Origin: Heliomarina sp018223035
Lineage (GTDB): Bacteria > Pseudomonadota > Alphaproteobacteria > Rhodobacterales > Rhodobacteraceae
Assembly (NCBI GenBank): GCA_018223035.1
Contig: JAAEZD010000004.1
Coordinates: forward strand, 186,001-250,000
DNA: 64,000 nucleotides
Reading direction: 5' to 3'
Shown piece by piece: positions 36,001 through 43,795 of the stretch. Under the pieces are notes generated by a model. The model saw only the letters and a list, made by a program, of their open reading frames with translations, made no database searches and was not told where the DNA came from. Numbering within the stretch: position 1 is the stretch's first letter; each line of letters starts with the position of its first letter. The translations under genes were made by a program, and so were the position numbers.

Positions 36001-38644
36001 CTCCCTTGAAGATCACCGCCGCATCGGTCTGGGCAAGGATCTTGGTCAGCGTCACGTTGCGCGCGTTCTCATAGGCGGTCTTGAGCGTACGTCCTGCTTC
36101 GGGCGCCGGATCCGAGCGATAGCCCTGCAGGAAAGCGCGGTCGGTGAAGGCCTCGATAAAGGCAAGCTGACGGCCATCGATATAGTAGCCGCGACCGTTC
36201 GGATCTTCGCCAGACACCTCGGCCCACCGGTAGAGGATCGAATCCATCCGGCCAAGCGCATCCTGATCGGGATCAAAGACCTCCTTCGCTGAAAGCGCGG
36301 CCAATTCGGCGACAAGCTTTTCCAGCTCGCCGTCGCGCGCCATGGCTGTGTGCAGATCGGGCAGCATGCCATAGCCGCGCAGATGGGGCAGGGCAAAGGC
36401 ATCGGGATCAAACGGCACGTCGCCCTGCGCGCGGGTTAGCACGTTGTCATAGGCAAACCAGACATCCGAGATTTCGCGGGTCTGGCCCTTGTCGTTGGAA
36501 TAGCTCGAAATATGGGTGACGCGGTTGTCAGCGATCATGCCGGTGCCAAGCGCGGCATCGAGCTTGATCGAGACCACGCCGGATTTCTCGAGGCTTTTCA
36601 GCTCGCCCGGATCGGAATCCCCGTCCTGGTTGAGATCACGCCAGACGACGAGATCCTCAAAGGCGTCGTCTTTCTTGTCGATCACCCCGTCAAAATTGGA
36701 ATCGAGCACCGCCAGATTGGTGAAACCGTCAACGGTTTCGGTGCCGAAGAGCTCGGAGTGATCGTCGATTTCGTCATTGTTGTTGCTGTCGATGGCAAGC
36801 AGGCCGTCGTCGGATTTCACCCAGCCGCTGACTTCACGCATGCCGTCATTGTCGATGTCCCAGAAAACCGCGCCCTTGGAGGAAATCGAGGACAGTTCCA
36901 GCCTGTCGCCATCGAGGTCGAGAATAAGAGGCGAGGCTTCGGTACGGGCCGTGGTACTGCGGTCGCGCACGTCCTCGGCATAGTCGACCGGCGCGGTATC
37001 GTCGCCCGTCCACCATTCGACAAGACCGTCCCAGAACCCGCCGATCCGCTCAAACCCTGTGTCGATCGCGTCCTTGATCCGGTTGAGGAAATCCGCGCCC
37101 CAGTCATCGGGGTTGCTGCTGTGATCGCGGAAATTGTCGGTCAGATCGTCAAAGGCCTGTTCCAGCCAGTCGCGGCCCTTGCCAAAGATATCGGCACCGT
37201 AATCGATGACGTCCGACCCGGTATCGCGCAGCCAGTCGAGCGTGTTATCGGCCATTTCATTGGCCTGCGTGCCGATGTCTTTCCAGGTGTTGACCACGTC
37301 CTTGCCAAAGTCGGTGGACTGATCGACGACCCAACCGGCGATCTTGTTGAGCTTGTCGGCCTTGTCCGCCACCCATGCGCCGGTGCTGTCCAGTGAATCC
37401 TGCGCCCAGACGGCAAAATCACCCATTTGCTTGTCGAAGAATTTGAGCGCCGCGTCCTTGGCGTCACTGATGCTATCAAGCGCCTTTCCCGCCTGGTTGG
37501 TGGTCCATTTGGTGCCGGTGCTCCATGCCTCCGAAGCTGTGTCCCAGCCGTGGCGCAGCGCCTGTTCGGCAACCTGAAGCCCCCGGGTGCCGATCGCGCC
37601 CAGATCCTCGCCAAGATCGATCGCGGCATTCCACCCGGCATTGCCGGTTTCGATGAACAGGTTCGCGCCTTCGGTGCCGATCCAGCGAAAGGCCTCGACC
37701 GCCGCCCCGGTCATCGCATCGGTGATCAACCGTTTGGTTTCAGGCACTTCAGCGGCAAGCTTGGGGATCTGCGACAGCGCGGTCCATGTTTCGTCAAGAT
37801 CGACATTCGTCAGCGTGCCGGGTCCGCCAAGGGCCAGTTTGCCGATCCAGGTGGCGAGCGGCTTGTAAAGACCGGGATTGGCCGTCTGGATCGCCTCGTT
37901 GTCGTAATAGCCCGGCGTGCCGGCCTTGGCTCCGGCAATCGCCGCGTCCGTGTAATTGCCCAGCTTGTGATCCGAATAGAGGCCGCCGGGCAGCAGGCTC
38001 GGGTTCGCCACGACACTGGTTGCTCCAAGGTGATCGCCGCCGGTTTTCGATACCAGATCGCGGTCGATGTAGAGGTTGAGCATCTCAGCACCGCTCAGCC
38101 GCGCGGTATCCAGCGCACCGCCGTTATTTTCACGGATGGCGTGTTCCGCACCGGGGGCCGACTGGGTGTGGAGGTTCATGTCCGACACGCGCTTGTCATA
38201 GGTCCCGGCTGTTTCGTAGATCGCGTATTGCGCCAGCGCGCCGCCAAGGCTGTGACCGGCAAAGGTGACTTCGTCGCCGCTTTTCCAGTTGGTCTGAAGG
38301 AAGGAATTGACCTGAGACCGGGCTTCGTCCCATTGCGCCCAGCCGATGCCGGCCACGTCGTCGTAGAAATCGCGCGCTTCCTGCGAGCCCTTGAAGGCGA
38401 CGACCACATCGCCGGTCGCATCGTTCTTCAGCCCAAAGGCCTGCAGCCCGTCCTTGGTATCGCCCTCGATGATCGTGACCACCCGGTAGTCGGCCAGCGG
38501 AGATTTGTCATCGACTGAATTCGGTCCGAGGTTCAGATCCTTGAGCTTGGTCACGGCACCCTGTTTCTGAAGCTGTTTTCGGATCGTGTCCGCATCGATA
38601 TAGGCGAATTCAGAGGCATCGCGGCCAAGGGTGGCGTTCGTCAT
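30041..38644 (-). CDS. Giant secreted RTX protein with N-terminal lipase domain and FrpC-like EF-hand region
   Basis: 2867 residues, no Sec signal peptide, as expected for type I secretion. Residues about 30-250 are a class-3-lipase-like alpha/beta hydrolase: the nucleophile elbow is FAGHSLGGALAQYA, and candidate Asp (YIDRDLVS) and His (YSDHKLGNY) follow. Residues about 285-560 are helical with many repeated Trp/Asp-rich amphipathic segments (for example VVDQSTDFGKDVVNTWKDIG). Residues about 570-690 resemble the FrpA/FrpC calcium-binding region (LILDLDGDRLELSS, DIDNDGMREVSGW, DSNNNDEIDDHSELFG, DLNQDGDSDPGEL). From about 978 to the end run 13 tandem modules of RTX nonapeptides plus an HCBP-related beta segment. 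No type I exporter genes lie nearby. It is probably an extracellular calcium-dependent lipase or adhesin; substrate unknown. Confidence 0.9.
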   Translation of the reverse strand: MTNATLGRDASEFAYIDADTIRKQLQKQGAVTKLKDLNLGPNSVDDKSPLADYRVVTIIEGDTKDGLQAFGLKNDATGDVVVAFKGSQEARDFYDDVAGIGWAQWDEARSQVNSFLQTNWKSGDEVTFAGHSLGGALAQYAIYETAGTYDKRVSDMNLHTQSAPGAEHAIRENNGGALDTARLSGAEMLNLYIDRDLVSKTGGDHLGATSVVANPSLLPGGLYSDHKLGNYTDAAIAGAKAGTPGYYDNEAIQTANPGLYKPLATWIGKLALGGPGTLTNVDLDETWTALSQIPKLAAEVPETKRLITDAMTGAAVEAFRWIGTEGANLFIETGNAGWNAAIDLGEDLGAIGTRGLQVAEQALRHGWDTASEAWSTGTKWTTNQAGKALDSISDAKDAALKFFDKQMGDFAVWAQDSLDSTGAWVADKADKLNKIAGWVVDQSTDFGKDVVNTWKDIGTQANEMADNTLDWLRDTGSDVIDYGADIFGKGRDWLEQAFDDLTDNFRDHSSNPDDWGADFLNRIKDAIDTGFERIGGFWDGLVEWWTGDDTAPVDYAEDVRDRSTTARTEASPLILDLDGDRLELSSISSKGAVFWDIDNDGMREVSGWVKSDDGLLAIDSNNNDEIDDHSELFGTETVDGFTNLAVLDSNFDGVIDKKDDAFEDLVVWRDLNQDGDSDPGELKSLEKSGVVSIKLDAALGTGMIADNRVTHISSYSNDKGQTREISDVWFAYDNVLTRAQGDVPFDPDAFALPHLRGYGMLPDLHTAMARDGELEKLVAELAALSAKEVFDPDQDALGRMDSILYRWAEVSGEDPNGRGYYIDGRQLAFIEAFTDRAFLQGYRSDPAPEAGRTLKTAYENARNVTLTKILAQTDAAVIFKGEPDYEWEPDRFAEPLKLDFKALKKLAKDYEKSGADMAGVWINLILVIDTALDIDTMSRKQAKKLDKVMSKFDGDTGITVDTVLSEIYPAQSLGLNGTSGDDNLRGGGGRDSLSTSSGNDSLFGLRGDDNLNAGEGDDILNGGAGNDLMFGGNGDDIYYYSSGFDTIVDTSGNDRLRIQKKFDLSDMAFLKSQANELDLEIYASGDLIVRIEGFYSTNGAIELLELKDGTIFDLERQAQGIVGTRKGDVLRGDVNEFILSDRIVGLAGKDIIKGGKGSDVLEGQGGNDKLKGGKGDDIQIGGAGKDMLIGGAGVDISRGGMGNDTYKARGKETIIEDGGTDTVMMRKGLTEKDITLYRTALSDDLTIETRKDSILVQGHFTEGGGIEQLKLKNKNGTSKVNIADMAIETWGSDANDYLRGDEGGVARKDVLRGGLGIDRIYGYEDDDTLDGGAGDDYLYGANGNDTLIGGLGNDWMYGGADGDSYVVGVGDDFVQDYDYQGDKTDRIVLDRNFGLGDLDFARMLDGDLLISWKGGSVRIDNAYREAYAIEKLELAGGRVVNLTSQAVVTRGTEDGETIYGNREALGSHDDKIVGLGGDDRLYGQDGNDTLDGGEGDDDMYGGIGADRYLVGSGDDFISDYGTDTDGKDRVVLAPGISAADISYARNSAGDLVISWKSGSARIDNAFSKRYAVELLEFANGSTVDLTSISADTIGTNGGETIYGNRADYGGRDDTIYGLDGDDYLYGFDGADILDGGEGDDQLEGGADGDTYRVGFGHDLIRDYGSGASGEGKDRIEMAPGIAPGDVSYRRTLDGALMIEWAIGSVQINYAFDARYAVETLAFANGTTVDLTKLSLPTIGTSANDYIYGNTEDYGGIDDMLYGLDGDDRLNGYDGNDRLDGGDGDDQMNGGNGDDIYLPGAGENFIQDSGGADTLLLGAGISASDVDYTRTHNGTLLVDWGSGSVSIQSAYDQSSAIEALQFANGSKIALTDVFAPTMGTNANDSLGGNREELGSRDDYLVGRDGNDTLYGYDGADILEGGNGDDTMYGGEGADTYRVGEGDDYISDAAKSDLSDGPDTIRLAAGITQAMVTYQAYSNGDLLISWGTGSARIAYAFDQRYALERLVYDNGVTVDLTTLAVTITGTNGSETIYGNDEEFGTQDDVITGLDGDDAIYGYDGNDTLDGGLGDDKLYGAAGEDEYIVGQGHDLVNDYGDTRDGDDYLSFVAGIDAGDLSFLLVDGQHLRVTWDEGSVQVQNWSTARYQVEKARLADGTIIDLVTQAKTAYTTPANKTFSGDAGNNTLTGEDGNDRLYGYAGADTLEGGLGNDTLQGGDGGDTYKVGDGDDEITDYGSSGSAADVIQLKSGINPGDVSFSRDSSGTLLLDWKGGSVAIKNAFSKNYAVETLRYGNGVTQDLKTISVATIGTGGNDNLRGNRETLGSRNDTLRGFDGDDQLYGYDGNDILDGGLGDDNLYGAEGGDIYLVGDGDDYISDRGTTGDSDDEVRLKNGINPGDVTMRLQNGDIWIGWDDGSVTIDNGFDSSYAVEKLRYGNGTVVDLTSLALETHGTTADDTLYGNRGDFGSRNDLLVGLDGDDTMYGYDGNDRFSGGLGDDSMYGAEGGDTYYVGDGHDLIWDYGQTGDPKDVIRMKSGVSASDVSYSRSSGGNLVAEWADGSFTIQNAFRSTYAVEQLIYSDGATVDLTKIAAPTYGTNANDTVSGNNGDIGSKTDVIYGLDGDDRLYGYDGDDTLIGGFGNDTMYGAAGTDTYLVGDGHDTISDYGDAADKADVIKLKSGISASDVSYTLTSRSELIIDWDSGSVTIQYAFNKRYAIETLQFADGTKVDLTSINAELRGTGGNETLNGNRADLGSINDRMFGLDGDDRLYGYDGNDWMDGGLGDDFLYGSTGDDTYVASEGSDTFDDSRSDSLDTILFNSVSSVDELSFARSGTYDLSISWAQGDILLKNHYYSDEYAFERLMFDDGSWTVLSV
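30044..35713 (-). repeat. Thirteen tandem RTX/HCBP modules of about 145 codons
   Basis: Each unit begins near TxGTxxNDxIYGN, carries a linker xxGSRDD, three to five GGxGxDxLY nonapeptides, a DTYxVGxGxDxIxDYG segment, and ends with a beta part of the form DLLISWxxGSVxIxNAF then YAVExLxFANGTxVDLTS. I count 13 units by eye; the first two are divergent and richer in lysine. The DNA is correspondingly repetitive and is a likely place for recombination or misassembly. Confidence 0.85.
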
Positions 38645-38705
38645 GGGAAAAGGCCTTTGTCAAAATACTCGGTCGGAAGAGGTGGCGAAGGGGTAAAAAA
38701 AGTAC

Positions 38706-39716
38706 TTAGTTCAAACAGATACTGGCAGTCATAAGCCGGGGTTTCAGAGGTTCTGAACCGCCCGGCGGCTCGACCCAGAACAGGTGGCAGCCGTCCGGCG
38801 ACACCCTGAGTGTTTCTGGCAGCAGGTCGGTTGGATGGATGGAGGTCCAGCCGCCGGCCTCGGCATAGATCCCGGCGATGTTGCCGGTGTCGCGAGTGCC
38901 GCCGGTCGTTGCAAAGATCAGCCCGTCACGCGTCATGTCGATGCGATAGCTGCCCTTGGCGTTCCATTCCGCCCAAGGCACGTAAGAGGTAACGGGGTCC
39001 TCACCAACCGAGAGATCCCAGACCGGAATCCCCGGCAGATCGGCCTTGAAATCGGCACGGCGGCGGCCTGACCACGCGGGGTAGACAAGGAAATGGCCGG
39101 CTGCAAAAACCGCGGGCGACATTGGCTGAACGCTGACCGGATCGAGCATCAGTTCAATATCGCTCTGCCATTGGCCCAGCACTTCCTGTTCGTCGTAAAG
39201 CAGCAGTTCCGCGCCCTCGGGATGTTCGATCAAACCGGCCCAGACCTGACCGTTTGTTCCAAGCGCTGTCTGCCTGCCGAAACGCGGCTCCATCGCAAGG
39301 TTCATCTCGGCTTCGCGGTTCAGGCAGTGGTCGAGGGCATCCGGGTCTGTCGCCTCGGTCGCATCCCGCTGCCAGTGCAGGCTGTTGCCATTGGCATCGG
39401 TCAGCAACAGGCCGCCTGTTGGCAGGGGGCAGTGGCCCGGTCCATCGAGCATGAGCACGGTTTCGGGCGCGCGGTCCGGGCCTGTGAGGATCAGCGCATA
39501 ATCCGCACCCTGCGACCCCGGCCTTTCCGCGATCACGGCGACGGTTGTATTGTCGAGCCAATAGCTGTTTTCGGTCGGGTGCCAGTTGTCGCCAAGCGCC
39601 AGTTCCTGAACGGTAAGACGCTCCAGAACGGTGGACCCGGCCGTCACCGGAGTTGCCCCGATGAGCAGGACCGTGCATAGCATTTTGACCGGATAAAGGT
39701 CATGTGCCACGCCGCG
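38706..39716 (-). CDS. Exported protein of unknown function, possibly a beta-propeller
   Basis: About 336 residues from this start. A hydrophobic segment near the N-terminus (KMLCTVLLIGATPVTAG) looks like a signal peptide. The body has repeated short beta motifs with Trp and Asp (SYWLDNTTVAVIAE, HFLVYPAWSG, RIDMTRDGLIFATTGG, RVSPDGCHLFWVEP) reminiscent of TolB/WD-type propeller blades. I do not recognise the family. The start is uncertain: an in-frame ATG at 39764 lies 16 codons upstream, and internal starts nearer the hydrophobic stretch are possible. It lies 61 bases upstream of the giant RTX gene on the same strand, so the two may be co-expressed. Confidence 0.7.
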   Translation of the reverse strand, partial: RGVAHDLYPVKMLCTVLLIGATPVTAGSTVLERLTVQELALGDNWHPTENSYWLDNTTVAVIAERPGSQGADYALILTGPDRAPETVLMLDGPGHCPLPTGGLLLTDANGNSLHWQRDATEATDPDALDHCLNREAEMNLAMEPRFGRQTALGTNGQVWAGLIEHPEGAELLLYDEQEVLGQWQSDIELMLDPVSVQPMSPAVFAAGHFLVYPAWSGRRRADFKADLPGIPVWDLSVGEDPVTSYVPWAEWNAKGSYRIDMTRDGLIFATTGGTRDTGNIAGIYAEAGGWTSIHPTDLLPETLRVSPDGCHLFWVEPPGGSEPLKPRLMTASICLN

Positions 39717-39992
39717 CATCCTGTTGGACCCGCGCATGAAAGCTGCGAAGGAACACGCCTGCACCCGTTGAAATCACCCTGATTGCCCCCCGGAAACCCG
39801 CCAGCCGCTTGTTCTTGACTGGAATATAAAAATACGAATCAAAATGTCGCAAATGCGCTGCGGGGAGAATAGCCGCGCGCGATCCTTTGCGGCAACTTTA
39901 GATGGCTATCATTATTAAAAAAAAGTGGGACGGGATGTTTGCCACTCGCTTCCATGCGGGGAGGATGGGGCGGACGGATGAAAAGGATTACG

Positions 39993-41156
39993 ATGTCATA
40001 CCAGCTTGGCAACAGCGATATCGTGGAATTGACCGAATGGCGACGCGAGCTGCACCGTTATCCCGAGATCAGTGGCGAAGAGACGCAGACCGCCAGTCGG
40101 GTCGAAGACCGGCTGCGGGCGCTTGGCCCGGATCGCCTCCTGACCGGGCTTGGCGGCCACGGCGTCGCGGCAGTGTTCGAAGGTGCTGCCGAGGGGCCGG
40201 GCATCATGATCCGCTGCGAACTCGACGCGCTGCCGATCCCCGAGATTTCTACCTTTGAACATCGCTCGCGGGTGCCGGGCAAGGGGCATCTCTGCGGGCA
40301 TGATGGGCACATGAGCATGGTCATGGCCGTGGCGCGGGTCCTGTCGCGGCAACGGCCGGAAAAGGGGCGCGTGGTGCTGATGTTCCAGCCCGCCGAAGAG
40401 GACGGGTCGGGCGCGGCGGCGGTTATCTCCGATCCGCGATTTGACGAGATACGGACAGATTACGCGCTGTCGCTGCACAACATGCCTGGCCTGCCGCTTG
40501 GGGCGGTTTCGCTGCGCTGTGGGCCGGTCAACTGCGCCTCGCGCGGCATGTGCATCCGGCTGAACGGGCGCACCGCCCACGCCTCTGACCCGGCGACCGG
40601 GGTTTCCCCGATGGCGGCGCTGGCAAGGCTTATGCCGGAACTGACGGCGCTGGGTTGCGGCAATGGTCCCGAGGATGCCGGTTTCACACTCGCGACGGTG
40701 ACCCATACCCGGCTGGGCGAGCCGACCTTCGGAGTCGCGCCCGGACAAGCCGAGCTGTGGGTCACGTTGCGCACCATGCTGGATGCGGACATGGCCGATC
40801 TGGTTAGCCGCGCCGAGGCGCTGGTTGCGGATTGCGCAACGGAGGCAGGGCTGGAACACCAGATCGACTATCACGATGTGTTCCGCCATTGCGAGAACGA
40901 TCCGGAGGCAGTGGAACTGCTGACGCGTGCAATAGCGGCCGAGGGGCTTAGCCCCGGGGACGCAGGCCAGCCGATGCGTGCGTCAGAGGATTTTGGCCGT
41001 TTCGGAGATCATGCCAAGGCGGCGATGTTCCTTTTGGGCGCGGGCGAAAGCTGCCCGAGCCTGCACAACCCGGATTACGATTTCCCCGACGAGCTGATCC
41101 CGATCGGCGCGCGGATCTTCCTGCGCGCCGTGGATCAACTGCTGAACGAGACCTAG
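39993..41156 (+). CDS. M20 family metallo-amidohydrolase
   Basis: 387 residues. Zinc-type amidohydrolase (hippurate hydrolase / IAA-amino-acid hydrolase group) that removes acyl groups from amino acids. Metal-site segments are CGHDGHMSMVMAVARVL, FQPAEEDGSGA, LSLHNMPGLPLG and the C-terminal RASEDFGRF and SLHNPDYDFPDE. ATG 39993 is preceded by AAAAGGA at good spacing; an ATG at 39978 is the alternative. Its stop codon and that of metG share the same CTAG. True substrate unknown. Confidence 0.9.
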   Translation: MSYQLGNSDIVELTEWRRELHRYPEISGEETQTASRVEDRLRALGPDRLLTGLGGHGVAAVFEGAAEGPGIMIRCELDALPIPEISTFEHRSRVPGKGHLCGHDGHMSMVMAVARVLSRQRPEKGRVVLMFQPAEEDGSGAAAVISDPRFDEIRTDYALSLHNMPGLPLGAVSLRCGPVNCASRGMCIRLNGRTAHASDPATGVSPMAALARLMPELTALGCGNGPEDAGFTLATVTHTRLGEPTFGVAPGQAELWVTLRTMLDADMADLVSRAEALVADCATEAGLEHQIDYHDVFRHCENDPEAVELLTRAIAAEGLSPGDAGQPMRASEDFGRFGDHAKAAMFLLGAGESCPSLHNPDYDFPDELIPIGARIFLRAVDQLLNET

Positions 41157-42862
41157 CTGCGGGTGCCCGAGAAGCGGGCCTGCCAGTCCTCGCGATCTTC
41201 ATCGCTGATCTTGGCAAAAAGCACGTCCGGCACGCTGAATTCATGGCCGACGGGCAGGGCAGAAAGAGCCGAGGCCACATCGTCCGGCCAGCCGGTATCC
41301 AGCGTGTTCATCGCGCTTAGCATCCGGGCCGCAGCATCGGGGATGAAGGGCGCCGAGAGTACCGCGTAAAGGCGGATCAGGTTCAGGCCCAGACGGACCT
41401 GCATCGCGGCTTTCTCGGGATCTTCCTTGAAGGTGGACCACGGCGCGGCGGCTTGCAGGTATTCGTTGCCCAGCACCCAGATTGCGCGCAGCTCCTGCGC
41501 CGACTTGCGCACCTCCATCGCGTCCATAAAGCCCTGATACGCGGTGATGCGCGTGGTCAGGTTGGCAATCAGCTCGGCCTCGGGCGCGCCTTGTTCGCCA
41601 CCTTCGGGCACGGTTTCACCGAACTTCGAGCGGCAGAACTTGGTGATGCGGCTGACGAAATTGCCCAGCACATCGGCAAGGTCCTTGTTCACCGAGGACT
41701 GGAAGTTTTCCCACGTGAATTCACTGTCCGAGCTTTCCGGCGCATGGGACAGCAGCCACCAGCGCCAGTAATCCGACGGCAGGATCTCGAGCGCCTGATC
41801 CATGAACACGCCGCGGCCTTGGCTGGTCGAGAACTGGCCACCGTCATAGTTCAGGTAGTTGAAGGATTTGAGGTGGTCGACCATCTTCCACGGCTCGCCC
41901 GATCCCAGCAGGGTGGCTGGGAAGCCGAGCGTGTGGAAAGGCACGTTGTCCTTGCCCATGAACTGGACATAGCGCACGTCATCCGCGCCCTTGTCGGTCC
42001 GCCACCAGCGTTCCCAGTCATTGCCGGTCGCCTCGGCCCATTCCTCGGCGCAGGCGATGTATTCGATGGGGGCGTCGAACCAGACGTAGAACACCTTGCC
42101 TTCCATGCCCGGCCAGTCTTCTTCGCCCTTTTTGACCGCGATGCCCCAGTCGAGGTCACGGGTGATGCCGCGATCCTGCAGGCCGTCGCCGTCGTGCAGC
42201 CATTTCTTGGCGATGGACACGGTGAGGATCGGCCAGTCGGTTTTCGTATCGATCCACTTGTCGAGATCGTCGCGCAGGGCGGACTGGCGCAGGAACAGGT
42301 GCTTGGTCTCGCGCACTTCAAGATCGGTCGAGCCTGAGATCGCCGAGCGGGGCTCGATCAGGTCGGTCGGGTCAAGCTGCTTGGTGCAGTTTTCGCACTG
42401 GTCGCCGCGCGCCTTGTCGTAGCCGCAGTTGGGGCAGGTCCCCTCGATATAGCGGTCAGGCAGGAAACGCCCGTCGGCATTGGAAAACACCTGCTTTTCC
42501 GACACTTCGCGGATCAGCCCGGCCTCGGCCAGCTTGCCGGCGAAATGCTGGGTCAGCTTATGGTTCTGCGGGCTGGAGGAGCGCCCGAAATGGTCAAAGC
42601 TCAGCCCGAAACGGCGCGCGATATCGGCCTGTACCTCATGCATCTCGGCGCAGTATTCCGCAACAGGCTTGCCGGCCTTGGCAGCGGCGAGCTCGGCCGG
42701 GGTGCCATGTTCATCGGTCGCGCAGAGAAACAGGACCTCGTTGCCGCGACCGCGCAGGTAGCGGGCATAAAGGTCAGCCGGAAGCTGCGAGCCGACGAGA
42801 TTGCCGAGGTGTTTGATCCCGTTGATATAGGGCAGTGCGGATGTGATGAGCGTACGTGTCAT
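41153..42862 (-). CDS. metG: Methionine-tRNA ligase
   Basis: 569 residues. Charges tRNA-Met. The class I signature appears as HLGN within LPYINGIKHLGNLVGS, the zinc knuckle is of the four-cysteine type (CPNCGYDKARGDQCENC), and the second catalytic loop is FSTSQGRG, the variant of KMSKS found in one MetRS subgroup. No C-terminal tRNA-binding dimerisation domain is seen. Convergent with the M20 gene, sharing four bases at the stops. Confidence 0.97.
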   Translation of the reverse strand: MTRTLITSALPYINGIKHLGNLVGSQLPADLYARYLRGRGNEVLFLCATDEHGTPAELAAAKAGKPVAEYCAEMHEVQADIARRFGLSFDHFGRSSSPQNHKLTQHFAGKLAEAGLIREVSEKQVFSNADGRFLPDRYIEGTCPNCGYDKARGDQCENCTKQLDPTDLIEPRSAISGSTDLEVRETKHLFLRQSALRDDLDKWIDTKTDWPILTVSIAKKWLHDGDGLQDRGITRDLDWGIAVKKGEEDWPGMEGKVFYVWFDAPIEYIACAEEWAEATGNDWERWWRTDKGADDVRYVQFMGKDNVPFHTLGFPATLLGSGEPWKMVDHLKSFNYLNYDGGQFSTSQGRGVFMDQALEILPSDYWRWWLLSHAPESSDSEFTWENFQSSVNKDLADVLGNFVSRITKFCRSKFGETVPEGGEQGAPEAELIANLTTRITAYQGFMDAMEVRKSAQELRAIWVLGNEYLQAAAPWSTFKEDPEKAAMQVRLGLNLIRLYAVLSAPFIPDAAARMLSAMNTLDTGWPDDVASALSALPVGHEFSVPDVLFAKISDEDREDWQARFSGTRS

Positions 42863-42940
42863 GATGCGCCTTTTCTCGATTGGCCTTCCTGTAACGCAGT
42901 GTATGTCAAAGGACCAGCCGGGGATTAAGGCGCCGCAAGG

Positions 42941-42970
42941 AAAACGCCGCCCCCGGATCGGGAACGGCGT
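42941..42970 (-). terminator. Terminator after the C-type lectin gene
   Basis: On the minus strand acgccg...cggcgt forms a stem whose inner part pairs further (ccc/ggg), followed by tttcctt, 28 bases beyond the stop of the lectin gene. Confidence 0.7.
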
Positions 42971-42997
42971 CGGGAAATGGGTTTAGCGCTGTGTTGT

Positions 42998-43618
42998 TCA
43001 GGCGGCCTTGCGGCGACGGCGTGCGATCAGGCCGAAGACGCCGAAACCGGCAGCGGCCAGCGGCAGCGACGCGGGAACCGGCACGTTCGAGATCGGCGGC
43101 GCATCGTATTCGACGACGTATTTCTGGAGGCTGGCGCTGTTCCAGCCATCGTTCCACTTGTCGCCAGAATACCAACCCATAAGGTAATCTTCATTCCAGT
43201 AGTTGTTCGGCTCGCCCGAGGCCCAGTTGGAATAGGTGAAGGCTTCGCCGTTTTCCCAGATCCAGTTGCCTTCGGAATCCCTGTCGGTCGCGCCAAGCCA
43301 TGCAGTCACATAGGTGCCGCTGTGGGCGGGCGAGCTTGCGGTGAAGGCTGCATTCAATGCATTCAGAAACATCTGCTCTGCCGCGCTGGTGATCGTCGCC
43401 AGGTAGCCGGACATGCCATTGTGAGTCGACGAGGTCGCCTTAGCATTGGCTCCGGTCCACGATATGTTCTGACCCCAACCGTAAGAGTTCTTGTTCCAGA
43501 CGACTTCGTACCAGTGGTCGTTGCCGCCCTCCGCGGCTTTCCATTGCACAGGCGCTGCAACGGCAGGTGCCGCCAGACCCAAAGCAAGGATCGTCCCCAC
43601 GATCATTGATTTCTTCAT
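42998..43618 (-). CDS. C-type lectin-domain surface protein with VPLPA-CTERM sorting signal
   Basis: 206 residues. Signal peptide MKKSMIVGTILALGLAAPAVA, then a C-type lectin domain (about 25-175) with WLGATDRDSEGNWIWENGE, the sugar-calcium motif EPNN (GEPNN) and a WND-type motif (KWNDGWN). The C-terminus has the exosortase-recognised tripartite tail: PVPASLPLA, a hydrophobic helix (AAGFGVFGLIA) and RRRRKAA. Predicted to be exported, then processed and attached at the cell surface or released. ATG 43618 has GGAAAGGGA upstream. The EPN motif suggests mannose-type ligands by analogy; the real ligand is unknown. Confidence 0.9.
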   Translation of the reverse strand: MKKSMIVGTILALGLAAPAVAAPVQWKAAEGGNDHWYEVVWNKNSYGWGQNISWTGANAKATSSTHNGMSGYLATITSAAEQMFLNALNAAFTASSPAHSGTYVTAWLGATDRDSEGNWIWENGEAFTYSNWASGEPNNYWNEDYLMGWYSGDKWNDGWNSASLQKYVVEYDAPPISNVPVPASLPLAAAGFGVFGLIARRRRKAA

Positions 43619-43742
43619 TCTAGTCCCTTTCCAGTTCAAAAAATCGATACTTGTGAAAATACCGCGACAACTTAGATGACACAGTTTTGCCACAATGTCA
43701 TTTTCTGAATGATTTCAAGCGTTTCTTCTGGGATGAAACTGT

Positions 43743-43759
43743 GTTTCCCGAAGGGAAAC
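43743..43759 (-). terminator. Hairpin after the MFS gene
   Basis: Perfect 7-bp stem gtttccc / gggaaac with a 3-base loop, 36 bases downstream of the MFS stop on the minus strand. T-run weak, so termination is likely but not certain. Confidence 0.45.
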
Positions 43760-43795
43760 CTATGCGTTACGGAGGTAGAGCAGCGTTGCGTAAGC

